Source of the DNA: RGIG9060 sp052173655 | Lineage (GTDB): Bacteria; Spirochaetota; Spirochaetia; Treponematales; Treponemataceae | Direction: 5' to 3' | Length of the DNA stretch: 64,000 nt | NCBI GenBank assembly: GCA_052173655.1 | Contig: JBQMYD010000003.1 | Location: 186,001-250,000 of the forward strand | Shown: positions 17,197 through 25,757 of the stretch, one piece after another | How positions within the stretch are numbered: position 1 is the first letter of the stretch | Layout of the letters: every line of letters starts with the position of its first letter | Translations under genes and position numbers: made by a program | The notes under the pieces: model-generated | Databases searched by the model: none | Told to the model about the DNA's origin: nothing | Seen by the model: the letters and a program-made list of their open reading frames with translations, nothing else

Positions 17197-18777
17197 ATGT
17201 CCTTTATTGAATCGATAAAATCTTTTATAGAAAACATATTTTTCTCAAACAAACCTGAGATAAAAGCAAAGCTTGACCTTAGGAAACTTGAAAATGAATT
17301 AAAATCAATTCAACCTGCAATATACAAAGATGGTAAAGCTACAGCAAATCTTGGAGAAGTTTTTTTTATTCTTTATCAGGAATCCAAAAAAATTGGAGAA
17401 ATTCTTCAAAAAACACTTTTTTTTACTGAACCGAATATTTGCAATCATTATTCGGAAATTCTTATAAAAACCGGATATACAGGTGAAAATCTTGAAAAAT
17501 TAAAAAGCCTTGATTTTACTTCTCTAAAAGAACAGTCAATGGAATCAAAAAATAGGAAACGTACATTTGAAGAACAACAACGTACTTTAGGAGAAGTCAT
17601 AAAAGCTCTCAATAGCAGTGAATTTAAAAAAATCGAAGAAACAATCATACAGTTGGAAAGATTAAACGATATTTGTAGTTTTAATTATGTTTCCGTTATT
17701 CGGCTTTTTGATGCAAATTTTGATCCGACAATTCGCAATTCACATCCAACTTTTTTAACTCCTCAAGCTCAAAGTTTGGAAAAACCTCTTAGAGATCTTT
17801 TGTATCTTTCAAGCAATTTCACCATAACAGCCGCACAAGGTAGAGCAATTATAGCATTGGCGGAACAATCATCCTCAAAATCTTACTCAGATGAACAACG
17901 AGATGAAGTTATGTCTTCTTTAAGAAAAATCTCTACAATATTTAATCGCATTTTGACCAAATCTAATATACAACTTTATGTAAAAGTCATAAAGCAAACT
18001 CCAAATATGACTTTTGAAGAAGCTCCTTTTAAATCCAATGTACTTATAGCATTTTCAACTCGCTTGCAAAGGCAATTCACAACTAACACAGATCGTATTG
18101 AAACAGAACTTCAAGATAAACGAATTGAAAGAGATTTAAAAAATTTGTTTCTTGATAAACCCTTAGTAACGGTTTCCAACTATAACTTGGAAAATAACAA
18201 TTATTTTATATCCATAAGTTTTCCACCTTTTCAATGGATAACACCTGTTCAAATTTTAAAAACATTTATTGTCTATTATTTTAGCGACGGAATTCAATCT
18301 TTATTGAATGACATAGTTGTTGAAGGTTTTTTCAACAATCCGGTTTACAAAACAGAATTTGCACAAAAAGTTTTTACTTGCTCTGAAGCTGCAGGTAAAA
18401 TCAGCGAGTTTGAAGAATCTTTTGAAAAAGGAAAAGCGAATGATATTGCAGTTATGAAAAGCTGGGGTAGAGAAGCCAACCAAAATCCTGATTTGGGAAA
18501 AAAACTTTTAACTTCAATTGAAACTGTAAATGTTTCTGCTCACAACCTTTTGCAAGAACTTGTTACTGATTTTTCTTCAATGCATTCTTCTCTTAATTTG
18601 CTCATACAAGATGCTCATAAAGCAAATTCTGATACAATATCAAATCTAAAAATTCTTTTTTCATCCAGCCGAAATCGTGATAATGTTGAAATGCTGGAAA
18701 AACAGTTTGAACAATGGCGGTATTTCTTTGAGATAATGCGCAACTATGTTGTAATCAAAAAAATTGCCGATAATTAA
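17197..18777 (+). CDS. Spirochaete-type hypothetical protein (possibly DUF5312)
   Basis: A 526-residue protein with no signal peptide or membrane segment. It is predicted to be mostly helical and is rich in Lys, Glu, Asn and Ser. The length and style resemble a Treponema-restricted family I recall as DUF5312, with limited certainty. The ATG follows the dusB stop by 2 nt and the rhomboid gene starts 3 nt after its stop, so it belongs to the same operon. No catalytic motif was found; a cytoplasmic or membrane-peripheral scaffold is possible but unproven. Confidence 0.7.
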   Translation: MSFIESIKSFIENIFFSNKPEIKAKLDLRKLENELKSIQPAIYKDGKATANLGEVFFILYQESKKIGEILQKTLFFTEPNICNHYSEILIKTGYTGENLEKLKSLDFTSLKEQSMESKNRKRTFEEQQRTLGEVIKALNSSEFKKIEETIIQLERLNDICSFNYVSVIRLFDANFDPTIRNSHPTFLTPQAQSLEKPLRDLLYLSSNFTITAAQGRAIIALAEQSSSKSYSDEQRDEVMSSLRKISTIFNRILTKSNIQLYVKVIKQTPNMTFEEAPFKSNVLIAFSTRLQRQFTTNTDRIETELQDKRIERDLKNLFLDKPLVTVSNYNLENNNYFISISFPPFQWITPVQILKTFIVYYFSDGIQSLLNDIVVEGFFNNPVYKTEFAQKVFTCSEAAGKISEFEESFEKGKANDIAVMKSWGREANQNPDLGKKLLTSIETVNVSAHNLLQELVTDFSSMHSSLNLLIQDAHKANSDTISNLKILFSSSRNRDNVEMLEKQFEQWRYFFEIMRNYVVIKKIADN

Positions 18778-18780
18778 CCT

Positions 18781-19455
18781 ATGAAAAATATTCGGTTTAT
18801 CAAAGATTTTATAAGGAAACCTTTACCTTTTAAGTTTTACTTTGCGACTTATATTTTAATTGCTATCAATGCCCTTGTTTACGTAATTTCTATAAGAATT
18901 CCGGAATTAAACATAAAATCTTATTTTTCCCTCAATGCCTATAACGTTGTTAAAGGACATGCCTTTTGGCAATTTGTTACATATATGTTTGTTCATGGCA
19001 ATACAATGCATTTGATTTCAAATATGCTTGGTCTTTTCTTTTTTGGAATCAGCCTTGAACGCTCTTTGGGTTCAAACGAATTTGTTTTGTTTTATTTTGT
19101 TACAGGAATTTTGAGCGGATTTTTTTCCTTCATTGTCTATTTAATCTCAAACCAGTATAACATTTTCTTGATGGGTGCCAGCGGAGCTGTTTATGCAGTA
19201 TTGCTTTTATTTGCGGTAGCTTTTCCACGTGCAAAAATTTATGTATGGGGAATTTTACCTATTCCGGCTCCTGTTCTTGTTTTATGTTATGCAGGAATTG
19301 AAATTTACAGCGAATTTTTTGCTTCCGGTACTCGAGGAATAAGTAATGTTGCTCATTTAACACATCTTTTTGGCTTTGGATTTGCATGGCTTTATTCTTT
19401 GATTAGATTGGGAGAAAATCCGTGGAAAGTTTGGAAAAGAAATTTTCGAAATTAG
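18781..19455 (+). CDS. Rhomboid intramembrane serine protease
   Basis: A 224-residue polytopic protein with about six membrane segments, the minimal rhomboid size. The oxyanion element HLISN (His77, Asn81) is present, followed by the GASG motif with nucleophile Ser134. The catalytic His192 is in NVAHLTHLFG. Rhomboids cut membrane-anchored substrates within the bilayer. The two genes that follow encode exported proteins and overlap or abut this one; they are possible substrates or partners by context only. Confidence 0.93.
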   Translation: MKNIRFIKDFIRKPLPFKFYFATYILIAINALVYVISIRIPELNIKSYFSLNAYNVVKGHAFWQFVTYMFVHGNTMHLISNMLGLFFFGISLERSLGSNEFVLFYFVTGILSGFFSFIVYLISNQYNIFLMGASGAVYAVLLLFAVAFPRAKIYVWGILPIPAPVLVLCYAGIEIYSEFFASGTRGISNVAHLTHLFGFGFAWLYSLIRLGENPWKVWKRNFRN

Positions 19456-20198
19456 TTCAACTAAAATATATAAAAAAGAAAAATACAAAAATTTCAAAAA
19501 AAATTTTTACACTTTTTTTAATATTTTTTGTTGTCGCACTATCCCCTGATTTTATTTTTTCCCAAAATCAACAAACTATCCCCAAATTACGTATAAAAAT
19601 TTGGTCGCTTTTGGAACCGGATCCTGAAGTACAAGTTCAGATAGAGGATAACGACTCTATTTTTTCCTATTCCGTTCGAGAGCTAAAAAATCTTGCTCCA
19701 TATATTTTTGAAGGAATGATTTTCGGTTTTAATTTTTCCTACACTCCCTCTGATAAAACCCGTAATGTAAATGAATATTTTTATGTAAATTTTGAAAGAC
19801 AAAATTATCTTACCGAACAAGATTTTAAAAACAATATTTCTTACCATAATGCTTATGTTCAAGATAACAAACTGATTTGTTGGGCGGAATTCAATCTAAC
19901 ACACGGCTTGGATAAACAACTTGAAAGAAAATCTTCCGTTGTTATGCCCAAAATTCACGGAAAAGGAATAGGCAAACTTTCTGACGGTGAAAAAGGAATA
20001 AAACAAGCTTTTGAACTTGCAATAAAAAATGCCGTTAGGGAATATACAAGAACCATAACAAAAAATAAACCCAAAGAAATAAACGGAACAGTATTGATAA
20101 AAAATACTCCAAGAGTTTACATTCAAAATGGAAAATATCACGTTGACCTTGATTTTTTCTTGGAGTATGTTACTATCATAGACTATAAGATATTTTAA
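19422..20198 (+). CDS. Secreted hypothetical protein, overlapping the rhomboid gene
   Basis: A 258-residue protein starting at a GTG (19422) inside the rhomboid gene, with GGGAG 7 nt upstream, so translation is coupled over a 34-nt overlap. A basic N terminus of about 26 residues is followed by a hydrophobic stretch ending near IFSQ (about residue 48), a signal peptide or anchor. The mature part has KLRIKIWSLLEPDPEVQVQ and looks beta-rich. No family was recognised. Confidence 0.7.
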   Translation: MESLEKKFSKLVQLKYIKKKNTKISKKIFTLFLIFFVVALSPDFIFSQNQQTIPKLRIKIWSLLEPDPEVQVQIEDNDSIFSYSVRELKNLAPYIFEGMIFGFNFSYTPSDKTRNVNEYFYVNFERQNYLTEQDFKNNISYHNAYVQDNKLICWAEFNLTHGLDKQLERKSSVVMPKIHGKGIGKLSDGEKGIKQAFELAIKNAVREYTRTITKNKPKEINGTVLIKNTPRVYIQNGKYHVDLDFFLEYVTIIDYKIF

Positions 20199-20217
20199 AT
20201 TTTTTGGTGGTAATTAA

Positions 20218-20547
20218 ATGAAAAAATTTATTTCTGTGCTTTTTGTAGTATTATTTTTTGGTTTTTCTTTGTATGCCTCATTGCCGGAAGCTAAAGTTTA
20301 CGAAGAAAAAGAAAATCTGGAAACGTTAACTATTGAATATTTTGAAGAATTCAATCAAGCACGTTTTACTTTTACTATGCCTGCCAGCAGATTTGATAAA
20401 GGTAACTACATAAAAAAATCAGGTATAAGAATTAAAAAATTTCAAAAAGATCATGGGTACAAAAAATATACCCGTAATGAAGAAGATATCGTAAAATATA
20501 ACGAAGATAACACAGTAACTTATATTTGCTTTATTTTGTTCAAATAA
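20218..20547 (+). CDS. Small secreted hypothetical protein
   Basis: A 109-residue protein with a clear signal peptide (cleavage near LYAS, residues 18-21) and a charged, lysine-rich mature part of about 88 residues. GGTGG lies 7 nt before the ATG. It follows the previous secreted protein by 19 nt. Function unknown. Confidence 0.65.
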   Translation: MKKFISVLFVVLFFGFSLYASLPEAKVYEEKENLETLTIEYFEEFNQARFTFTMPASRFDKGNYIKKSGIRIKKFQKDHGYKKYTRNEEDIVKYNEDNTVTYICFILFK

Positions 20548-20552
20548 ATTAC

Positions 20553-21299
20553 ATGGATAACGAACAGTGGCTGTTTTTTTTAGAATTTAGAAATTCATTT
20601 AAATCACAATGCAAAATTTGGAAAGAAAAGTATAACGAAATTTTGATTCCATTGCAAATGCAGGCTCGTGATAACGATAAGGTTCCTGAATATCCTATCG
20701 AAAACAGCATTGTTTACAATACGGATTTGGATAAAATTTCACCTGAAACGGAAATTTCTTTGATTGTTGTTGGTGATAATCCGGGAAAAAATGAGCAATT
20801 ATCCGTTAATTGTCGCTACCTTGTCGGTCAATCCGGAAAAATTGCTCAAGGATTTTTTCAAAAAAATCCGGAACTAAAAATCGATTTTCGTAAAAACGTC
20901 TTAATTTTAAATAAAACCCCTGTGCATACGGCAAAAACAAAAGAATTGCTTTATCTTTGTTCACAAAACGAAGAACTTAAAAATCTAATAAAATCCAGCC
21001 AAATCTGGATGGCAAATCAAACCGCTAAATTACAAAAGAAATTACAAATACCTATTTGGATTGTCGGATACGGTGAAATTAAAGAAAAAGGTATTTTTGA
21101 TTCGTACAGACAAGAACTATTAAAAGAATATAACGATAAAAACATTGAAAATATTTTTGTTTTTCAACATTTTTCCATGAATAGATTTTTAATCGATCTA
21201 AAAGAATGGCAACAATTAAATGAAAATTCCGGAAAAAAGCTCAGTGAAAATTTAAATTCTCTTGGAACTTTTCACCGAAAAAGGATTTTCAACATCTAA
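20553..21299 (+). CDS. Uracil-DNA glycosylase-superfamily-like protein
   Basis: A 248-residue cytoplasmic protein from the ATG at 20553, 5 nt after the previous stop. A TTG at 20526 would extend it by nine residues, and neither start has a good ribosome site. VVGDNPGKNEQ (about 72-82) followed by RYLVGQSGK resembles the first catalytic motif and fold of family 4/5 uracil-DNA glycosylases, where GExPG is usual. QHFS near residue 208 may correspond to the second motif. The match is partial, so a base-excision role is only suggested. Confidence 0.55.
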   Translation: MDNEQWLFFLEFRNSFKSQCKIWKEKYNEILIPLQMQARDNDKVPEYPIENSIVYNTDLDKISPETEISLIVVGDNPGKNEQLSVNCRYLVGQSGKIAQGFFQKNPELKIDFRKNVLILNKTPVHTAKTKELLYLCSQNEELKNLIKSSQIWMANQTAKLQKKLQIPIWIVGYGEIKEKGIFDSYRQELLKEYNDKNIENIFVFQHFSMNRFLIDLKEWQQLNENSGKKLSENLNSLGTFHRKRIFNI

Positions 21300-21311
21300 A
21301 ATTTTTTAAAA

Positions 21312-22220
21312 TCAAAATTTAAAAGAAAAACATATTCCGCCGGACAATAAATTAACATTGAAATCTTGTATTTTTCCGTTTGTTTTTGCGTAAATATCTT
21401 TTTGCAGTTTCGGATTCAACTTGTGTAAAAATGGAACGCCAAATCCTACCAAAGATCCGAAAGCAACGCCCGTTAAAGTATCAGTCAAAAAATGGCACCC
21501 GCTAAAAATTCTTAAAAGCATCACACTCCCTGCAAATACCGTACTACCCGAAATTACAAGGGCATTCCACGGACTTTTGGGAAAATATTGACTAAACGTA
21601 ACACTTGTAAAAACCGCAGCAGCAAAAGCAAGACTTGTATGCCCTGAAAAAAAAGAATCACACCAATCTCCTTTTTTTACTTCCTCCATGGGAACATCAT
21701 TAAAATACATAAACGGTCTTAATCTATAAATATTTTTTTTTGTAATTTCCTTTATTCCCTGAGTAATCAACATTGTTTCAGCATACATTACAAGCCAAAC
21801 AAGATAATCAGAAGAATCTGTTAAAAATAAAATCGCAGGAGCTAAAAAGGTAATTCCGGTAAAAACAGAGGAAGTTATATCCAAAGCCTTTGAATATGGC
21901 TTCATAAGTAGTCTATCAAAAGAATTTATTTCATAAATCGGATTAGAGTTACCAATGACAGAAAAATCCGGATATGAAGGTTTTAAACAAAAACCTACAG
22001 AAAATAAAGTTACAGCAGTTATGGCAGTTGGAATATCAATAGCCATTGAAATATGAAATGGCGATTCTTCCTTTCCCCAAGGAGTATAAGTATAGTTTTC
22101 TGCTTTAGAACCCTGTATATCAAAGTTTGTTGTCTTAACCGTTAAATTTTTATTAAAATTTTCCGCAAAAATTCCACAAACAAAAAAAATATATAAAATT
22201 AAAATAACTATTTTTTTCAT
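21312..22220 (-). CDS. PAP2-family phosphatase, membrane associated
   Basis: A 302-residue protein from the ATG at 22220; a GTG at 22229 would add three residues and overlap the AAAGGTG ribosome site. It has a signal peptide (about 1-20) and several membrane segments. The three phosphatidic-acid-phosphatase motifs are present: KKNIYRLRP, FFSGHTS and RIFSGCHFLTD. It probably dephosphorylates lipid or isoprenoid phosphates in the envelope. It is convergent with the UDG-like gene and divergent from cysK. Confidence 0.87.
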   Translation of the reverse strand: MKKIVILILYIFFVCGIFAENFNKNLTVKTTNFDIQGSKAENYTYTPWGKEESPFHISMAIDIPTAITAVTLFSVGFCLKPSYPDFSVIGNSNPIYEINSFDRLLMKPYSKALDITSSVFTGITFLAPAILFLTDSSDYLVWLVMYAETMLITQGIKEITKKNIYRLRPFMYFNDVPMEEVKKGDWCDSFFSGHTSLAFAAAVFTSVTFSQYFPKSPWNALVISGSTVFAGSVMLLRIFSGCHFLTDTLTGVAFGSLVGFGVPFLHKLNPKLQKDIYAKTNGKIQDFNVNLLSGGICFSFKF

Positions 22221-22237
22221 TATTTGCACCTTTTTAC

Positions 22238-22266
22238 TTGAACTTATTAAAGCGTAATACTACCAT
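22238..22266 (+). promoter_or_regulatory. cysK promoter, predicting a leaderless transcript
   Basis: TTGAAC (22238-22243), a 17-nt spacer and TACCAT (22261-22266). Only six bases separate the -10 box from the ATG at 22273, so transcription should begin at or one base before the start codon. No Shine-Dalgarno is seen. Confidence 0.45.
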
Positions 22267-22272
22267 ATCAGT

Positions 22273-23190
22273 ATGAAAATAGCAAATAACGTACTTGATC
22301 TAATTGGCAACACACCTCTATTAAAAGCTGAAAATTTTTCAAAATTTTATAAAGCAAAAACAACAATTTTTACGAAACTGGATTATTTAAATCCTGCAGG
22401 AAGTGCAAAAGATCGAATTGCAAAAGCTATGATTTTAGACGCCATAAATAAAGGTATTTTAACAAAACAGTCAGTAATAATTGAACCTACCAGCGGAAAT
22501 ACAGGAATAGGACTTGCCAGTGTCGCAGCAAGTCTAGGAATAAAAACCATTTTTGTCATGCCGGAAAACATGAGTGAAGAAAGACAAAAATTATTAAAAT
22601 TATATGGAGCTCAAATTGTTCTTACTCCAAAAGAAAAAGGAATGGCAGGAGCTGTTGAAAAAGCTTATGAAATTGCACAAGGAATAGAAAGCTCTTTTAT
22701 TCCTGCACAGTTTGAAAATCCTATAAATCCTCAAACACATTTTGAAACAACAGGGCCTGAAATTTGGAACGATACCAACGGAAATATTGATATTTTTATT
22801 GCAACAGTAGGTACAGGAGGCACATTAAGCGGTACCGGAAAATTTTTAAAACAACAAAATTCTTCCATACAGATTATTGCTGTAGAACCGGAATCTTCTC
22901 CTCTTCTCAGTAGTGGCAAAACCGGAATTCATAAAATACAAGGAATTGGAGCAAATTTTATACCAAAAACATTAGATACAAAAATTTATGATTCAATAAT
23001 AACTGTTTCAGATCAAGAAGCTTTTGAATACAGCAAAAACTTTGCAAAAACGGAAGGCATTTTAGTTGGAATTTCAAGCGGAGCTGCCCTTTGTGCCGCA
23101 ATAAAACTTGCCATTCAAAGTAAAAATCAAGAAAAAAAAATAGTCGCCTTCCTTGCGGATACAGGCGACCGTTATCTTTCAGTATTATAA
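22273..23190 (+). CDS. cysK: Cysteine synthase (O-acetylserine sulfhydrylase)
   Basis: PLP enzyme forming cysteine from O-acetylserine and sulfide. It is 305 residues, full length. The Schiff-base Lys46 is in NPAGSAKDR, the substrate loop TSGNTG is at 73-78, and the phosphate-binding GTGGTLSGTG and the SSGAA elements follow. No cysE or sulfate-assimilation gene lies nearby, so sulfide is probably taken directly from the anaerobic environment. The gene is a single transcription unit with an apparently leaderless start. Confidence 0.95.
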   Translation: MKIANNVLDLIGNTPLLKAENFSKFYKAKTTIFTKLDYLNPAGSAKDRIAKAMILDAINKGILTKQSVIIEPTSGNTGIGLASVAASLGIKTIFVMPENMSEERQKLLKLYGAQIVLTPKEKGMAGAVEKAYEIAQGIESSFIPAQFENPINPQTHFETTGPEIWNDTNGNIDIFIATVGTGGTLSGTGKFLKQQNSSIQIIAVEPESSPLLSSGKTGIHKIQGIGANFIPKTLDTKIYDSIITVSDQEAFEYSKNFAKTEGILVGISSGAALCAAIKLAIQSKNQEKKIVAFLADTGDRYLSVL

Positions 23191-23224
23191 GTTTTTGATA
23201 AGAACTTCTAATCGTATAGTAATT

Positions 23225-24238
23225 TTAATTTACTTTTACAAGTTCAACTTCAAAAATTATTGTAGCATTTGGAGGAATTACTTTTCCTGCACCTTTTTCA
23301 CCATATGCAGTTTCAGGCGGTAGCGTTATCTTTCTTTTTTCGCCTACTTTCATATCCTGAACCATAGCATCAAAACCTGTAATCATCTGACCTGCACCGG
23401 TTACAAAATCCAAAGTATCTTTTCCTTCTGAAGAGTCAAAAATACTCCCATCTTTAAGATAACCTTTGTAATGAACAGAAACTTCACGAGGTAAGCCTAC
23501 TTTTTCACCTTTACCTTCTTTCATTATTTCAAATTTCACTTTCTTTGCAATATTTGCATAAAAGTTTTTAGCTTCTTCAACAGCTTTTTCATATTCAGCT
23601 TTTTGCTTGCTTGCAAATTCTGCATTTAGTTTATCAAAATCTGCTTGAGATGTCGTGAAATTTTTTGCACTTTCTCCCTGACGTACAATCGTAACTTTTT
23701 TTATTTTATCGCCCTGTTTTACGCTGTCTACAACATCTTGACCTTTTATTACTTCACCAAAAATCGTGTGTTTATAATTCAACCATGTAGTAGGAACATG
23801 CGTAATAAAAAACTGACTTCCATTTGTATTTGGTCCGGAATTTGCCATTGCTAATAAACCCGGTCTATCAAAAGTCAAGCCTTCAACAAATTCATCTGCA
23901 AAGTTATGACCCGGGCCTCCCGTTCCGTTTCCCAAAGGATCTCCACCCTGAATCATAAAATCTTTTATAACTCTATGAAATTTTAATCCGTTATAAAAAG
24001 GTTTTCCCTTTGCAGCATCCAAAGTACCTTCCGCCAGACCGACAAAATTCGTAACGGTTAAAGGTGTTTTATCATAGTACAATTGTAAAACGATATCCCC
24101 GCTTGATGTTTCAATAATCGCAAAAACACCTTCTTTTCCTTCAATTGATTTTAAATTGTCGCTCATACCAGAACAACCTCCCATTGAAATTATTAGTGCT
24201 GCAAATATAAAAATGCACACATTTTGCTTGAATTTCAT
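23225..24238 (-). CDS. Fused cyclophilin-FKBP peptidyl-prolyl isomerase lipoprotein
   Basis: A 337-residue dual-domain immunophilin. A leader ending in SMGGC (Cys22) is a relaxed spirochaetal lipobox, so it should be a periplasm-facing lipoprotein. A cyclophilin domain occupies about 38-195 (FHRVIKDFMIQGGDP, GSQFFITHVPT). A helical linker (about 200-245) leads to an FKBP domain (about 250-337) with VHYKGYLKDGSIFDSS and GEKRKITLPPETAYG. Cyclophilin-first dual immunophilins have been described in Treponema denticola. The ATG overlaps the upstream gene stop by 4 nt, placing it at the end of the rpmH-yidC-jag operon and linking it to envelope-protein folding. Confidence 0.93.
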   Translation of the reverse strand: MKFKQNVCIFIFAALIISMGGCSGMSDNLKSIEGKEGVFAIIETSSGDIVLQLYYDKTPLTVTNFVGLAEGTLDAAKGKPFYNGLKFHRVIKDFMIQGGDPLGNGTGGPGHNFADEFVEGLTFDRPGLLAMANSGPNTNGSQFFITHVPTTWLNYKHTIFGEVIKGQDVVDSVKQGDKIKKVTIVRQGESAKNFTTSQADFDKLNAEFASKQKAEYEKAVEEAKNFYANIAKKVKFEIMKEGKGEKVGLPREVSVHYKGYLKDGSIFDSSEGKDTLDFVTGAGQMITGFDAMVQDMKVGEKRKITLPPETAYGEKGAGKVIPPNATIIFEVELVKVN

Positions 24239-25032
24239 TTTTCTCCTCCATCGTAAGAAGCTTTTAACCAGCTGTATAAAGCATCAGATCTGGCAACAAA
24301 AGATCTGTAAATCTTATTTTTAAAAATATCACCAACATCTGCCCTTGCTTGAATAAAAACGTACACTAAAAGTTCATCTTGACATCTAATCGTATCAAGA
24401 AAAACCAGCATATTTTCTTTTTTTATTGCCTTTATTAATTGAAAACCCAAAGTATCTTGATTCTCGTATTGAAGAAAAATTTCATTTTTCGATTTTCCAT
24501 AATTAAGCTTGCACACGTATTCACCAAAAGAATTATCTTCAAAAAAACAATAAATCGGATTTTTATTTATATTGTAATCATCTTCAAGTTTATTTCGATT
24601 TTCCGAACTGTCAACCCGATAAGCTTTGTGATAAAGAGTACAGATTTTATTTCGTCTTTGTGAAAAATATTGAATACCCTCTAGCTTTGAAATAGAACGC
24701 ATTATTGTTTCTATTTTTTCCAATTCTTCGATTTTATTCTTATAATTTTTTCCATCAATCCTGTAAAGCGACTCCAAGGTAAAATTTGGCTTGTAATCCC
24801 TAGTTTTTTCCCATTTTGCTTGATACTCTTTTACCGTTTCAGTACAAGGGCTCAATTCAAAGGATGTTTCGTCATTCAGCAAAAAAAAATTGGAAATCCT
24901 GTTTTCCCGTGAAAGTTCTCTGCACAGATCGGAAGCCAAAACATCTTCAATTTTCGGAAATTCCTGAGAAAAAAGACTGCAAAAACAAAAAAGACATGAG
25001 AATAAACCTAGTGTCTTTTTTAATAGATTCAT
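24235..25032 (-). CDS. Secreted hypothetical protein
   Basis: A 265-residue protein with a cysteine-rich signal peptide (LGLFSCLFCFCSLFSQ). The ATG at 25032 overlaps the jag stop by one base; a TTG at 25035 is the only longer alternative. The mature region is Lys/Glu/Tyr-rich without recognised motifs. It is translationally coupled on both sides, to jag and to the immunophilin, so it is probably an envelope-biogenesis factor by context only. Confidence 0.7.
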   Translation of the reverse strand: MNLLKKTLGLFSCLFCFCSLFSQEFPKIEDVLASDLCRELSRENRISNFFLLNDETSFELSPCTETVKEYQAKWEKTRDYKPNFTLESLYRIDGKNYKNKIEELEKIETIMRSISKLEGIQYFSQRRNKICTLYHKAYRVDSSENRNKLEDDYNINKNPIYCFFEDNSFGEYVCKLNYGKSKNEIFLQYENQDTLGFQLIKAIKKENMLVFLDTIRCQDELLVYVFIQARADVGDIFKNKIYRSFVARSDALYSWLKASYDGGEK

Positions 25033-25730
25033 CAAAAAATTCCCTTATAAATTACTCTAACCTGTTTATAAAGACCCTCTCCCTCACTATTTGTTTCAAC
25101 GTCATTTATATCATTTAAAGTTGTATGAATTAAACGTCTTTCAAAAGGATTCATCGGTTCAAGTAAAATCGATTTTCTGGTTGTTCTAACTTTATCTGCA
25201 GTATTATATGCAAGTCGTACAAGGGATTCTTCTCGTCTGATCCTATAATTTTCTGTATCAAGAATTACGCGTATTTCAGATTTTCCTATGCGACTTGCGT
25301 ACACATTTGCCAACAATTGCAAAGCATCCAAATTTTTGCCTTTTTTTCCTATCAAGATTGAAGAATGCGAAGAAGTAATTTTCAATCCTAATTTGCTTTC
25401 TTCTCTGAACATAACTTCAACATTACATTCAAATCCCATTTTTCTTATCACTGAAGACAAAAATTCAACAATTTGTTTTTCAAATTCATTTTGAGGAAGC
25501 GGATCTGCAAACATTCTTTTATCGGCAGGAATATGTCCGTCAAACTCAGATTCATGCTTAGATGTAACTTCATCAGTATGAACTCTAATTTTTACATATC
25601 CTTTTTTAAAAATACTATTTTTTTGTGTTTCAAGAATTTCAACATCAAACTGATCTTTTTCCAATCCTAATTCAGAAGCTGCAATTTCTATAGCTTCTTT
25701 TTCAGTTTTTCCTTCAAATTCATATGTCAT
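25032..25730 (-). CDS. jag: RNA-binding protein Jag/KhpB
   Basis: A 232-residue protein with the Jag-N domain (1-50), a linker, a KH domain with GKKG at 128-131, and an R3H domain with Arg198-x3-His202. It binds RNA and is usually encoded beside yidC; in Firmicutes its homologue KhpB acts in division and cell-size control. A strong GGAG site precedes the ATG. It follows yidC by 27 nt. Confidence 0.95.
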   Translation of the reverse strand: MTYEFEGKTEKEAIEIAASELGLEKDQFDVEILETQKNSIFKKGYVKIRVHTDEVTSKHESEFDGHIPADKRMFADPLPQNEFEKQIVEFLSSVIRKMGFECNVEVMFREESKLGLKITSSHSSILIGKKGKNLDALQLLANVYASRIGKSEIRVILDTENYRIRREESLVRLAYNTADKVRTTRKSILLEPMNPFERRLIHTTLNDINDVETNSEGEGLYKQVRVIYKGIF

Positions 25731-25757
25731 AAAAAACTCCTTTTTAGGTAAAAATTA

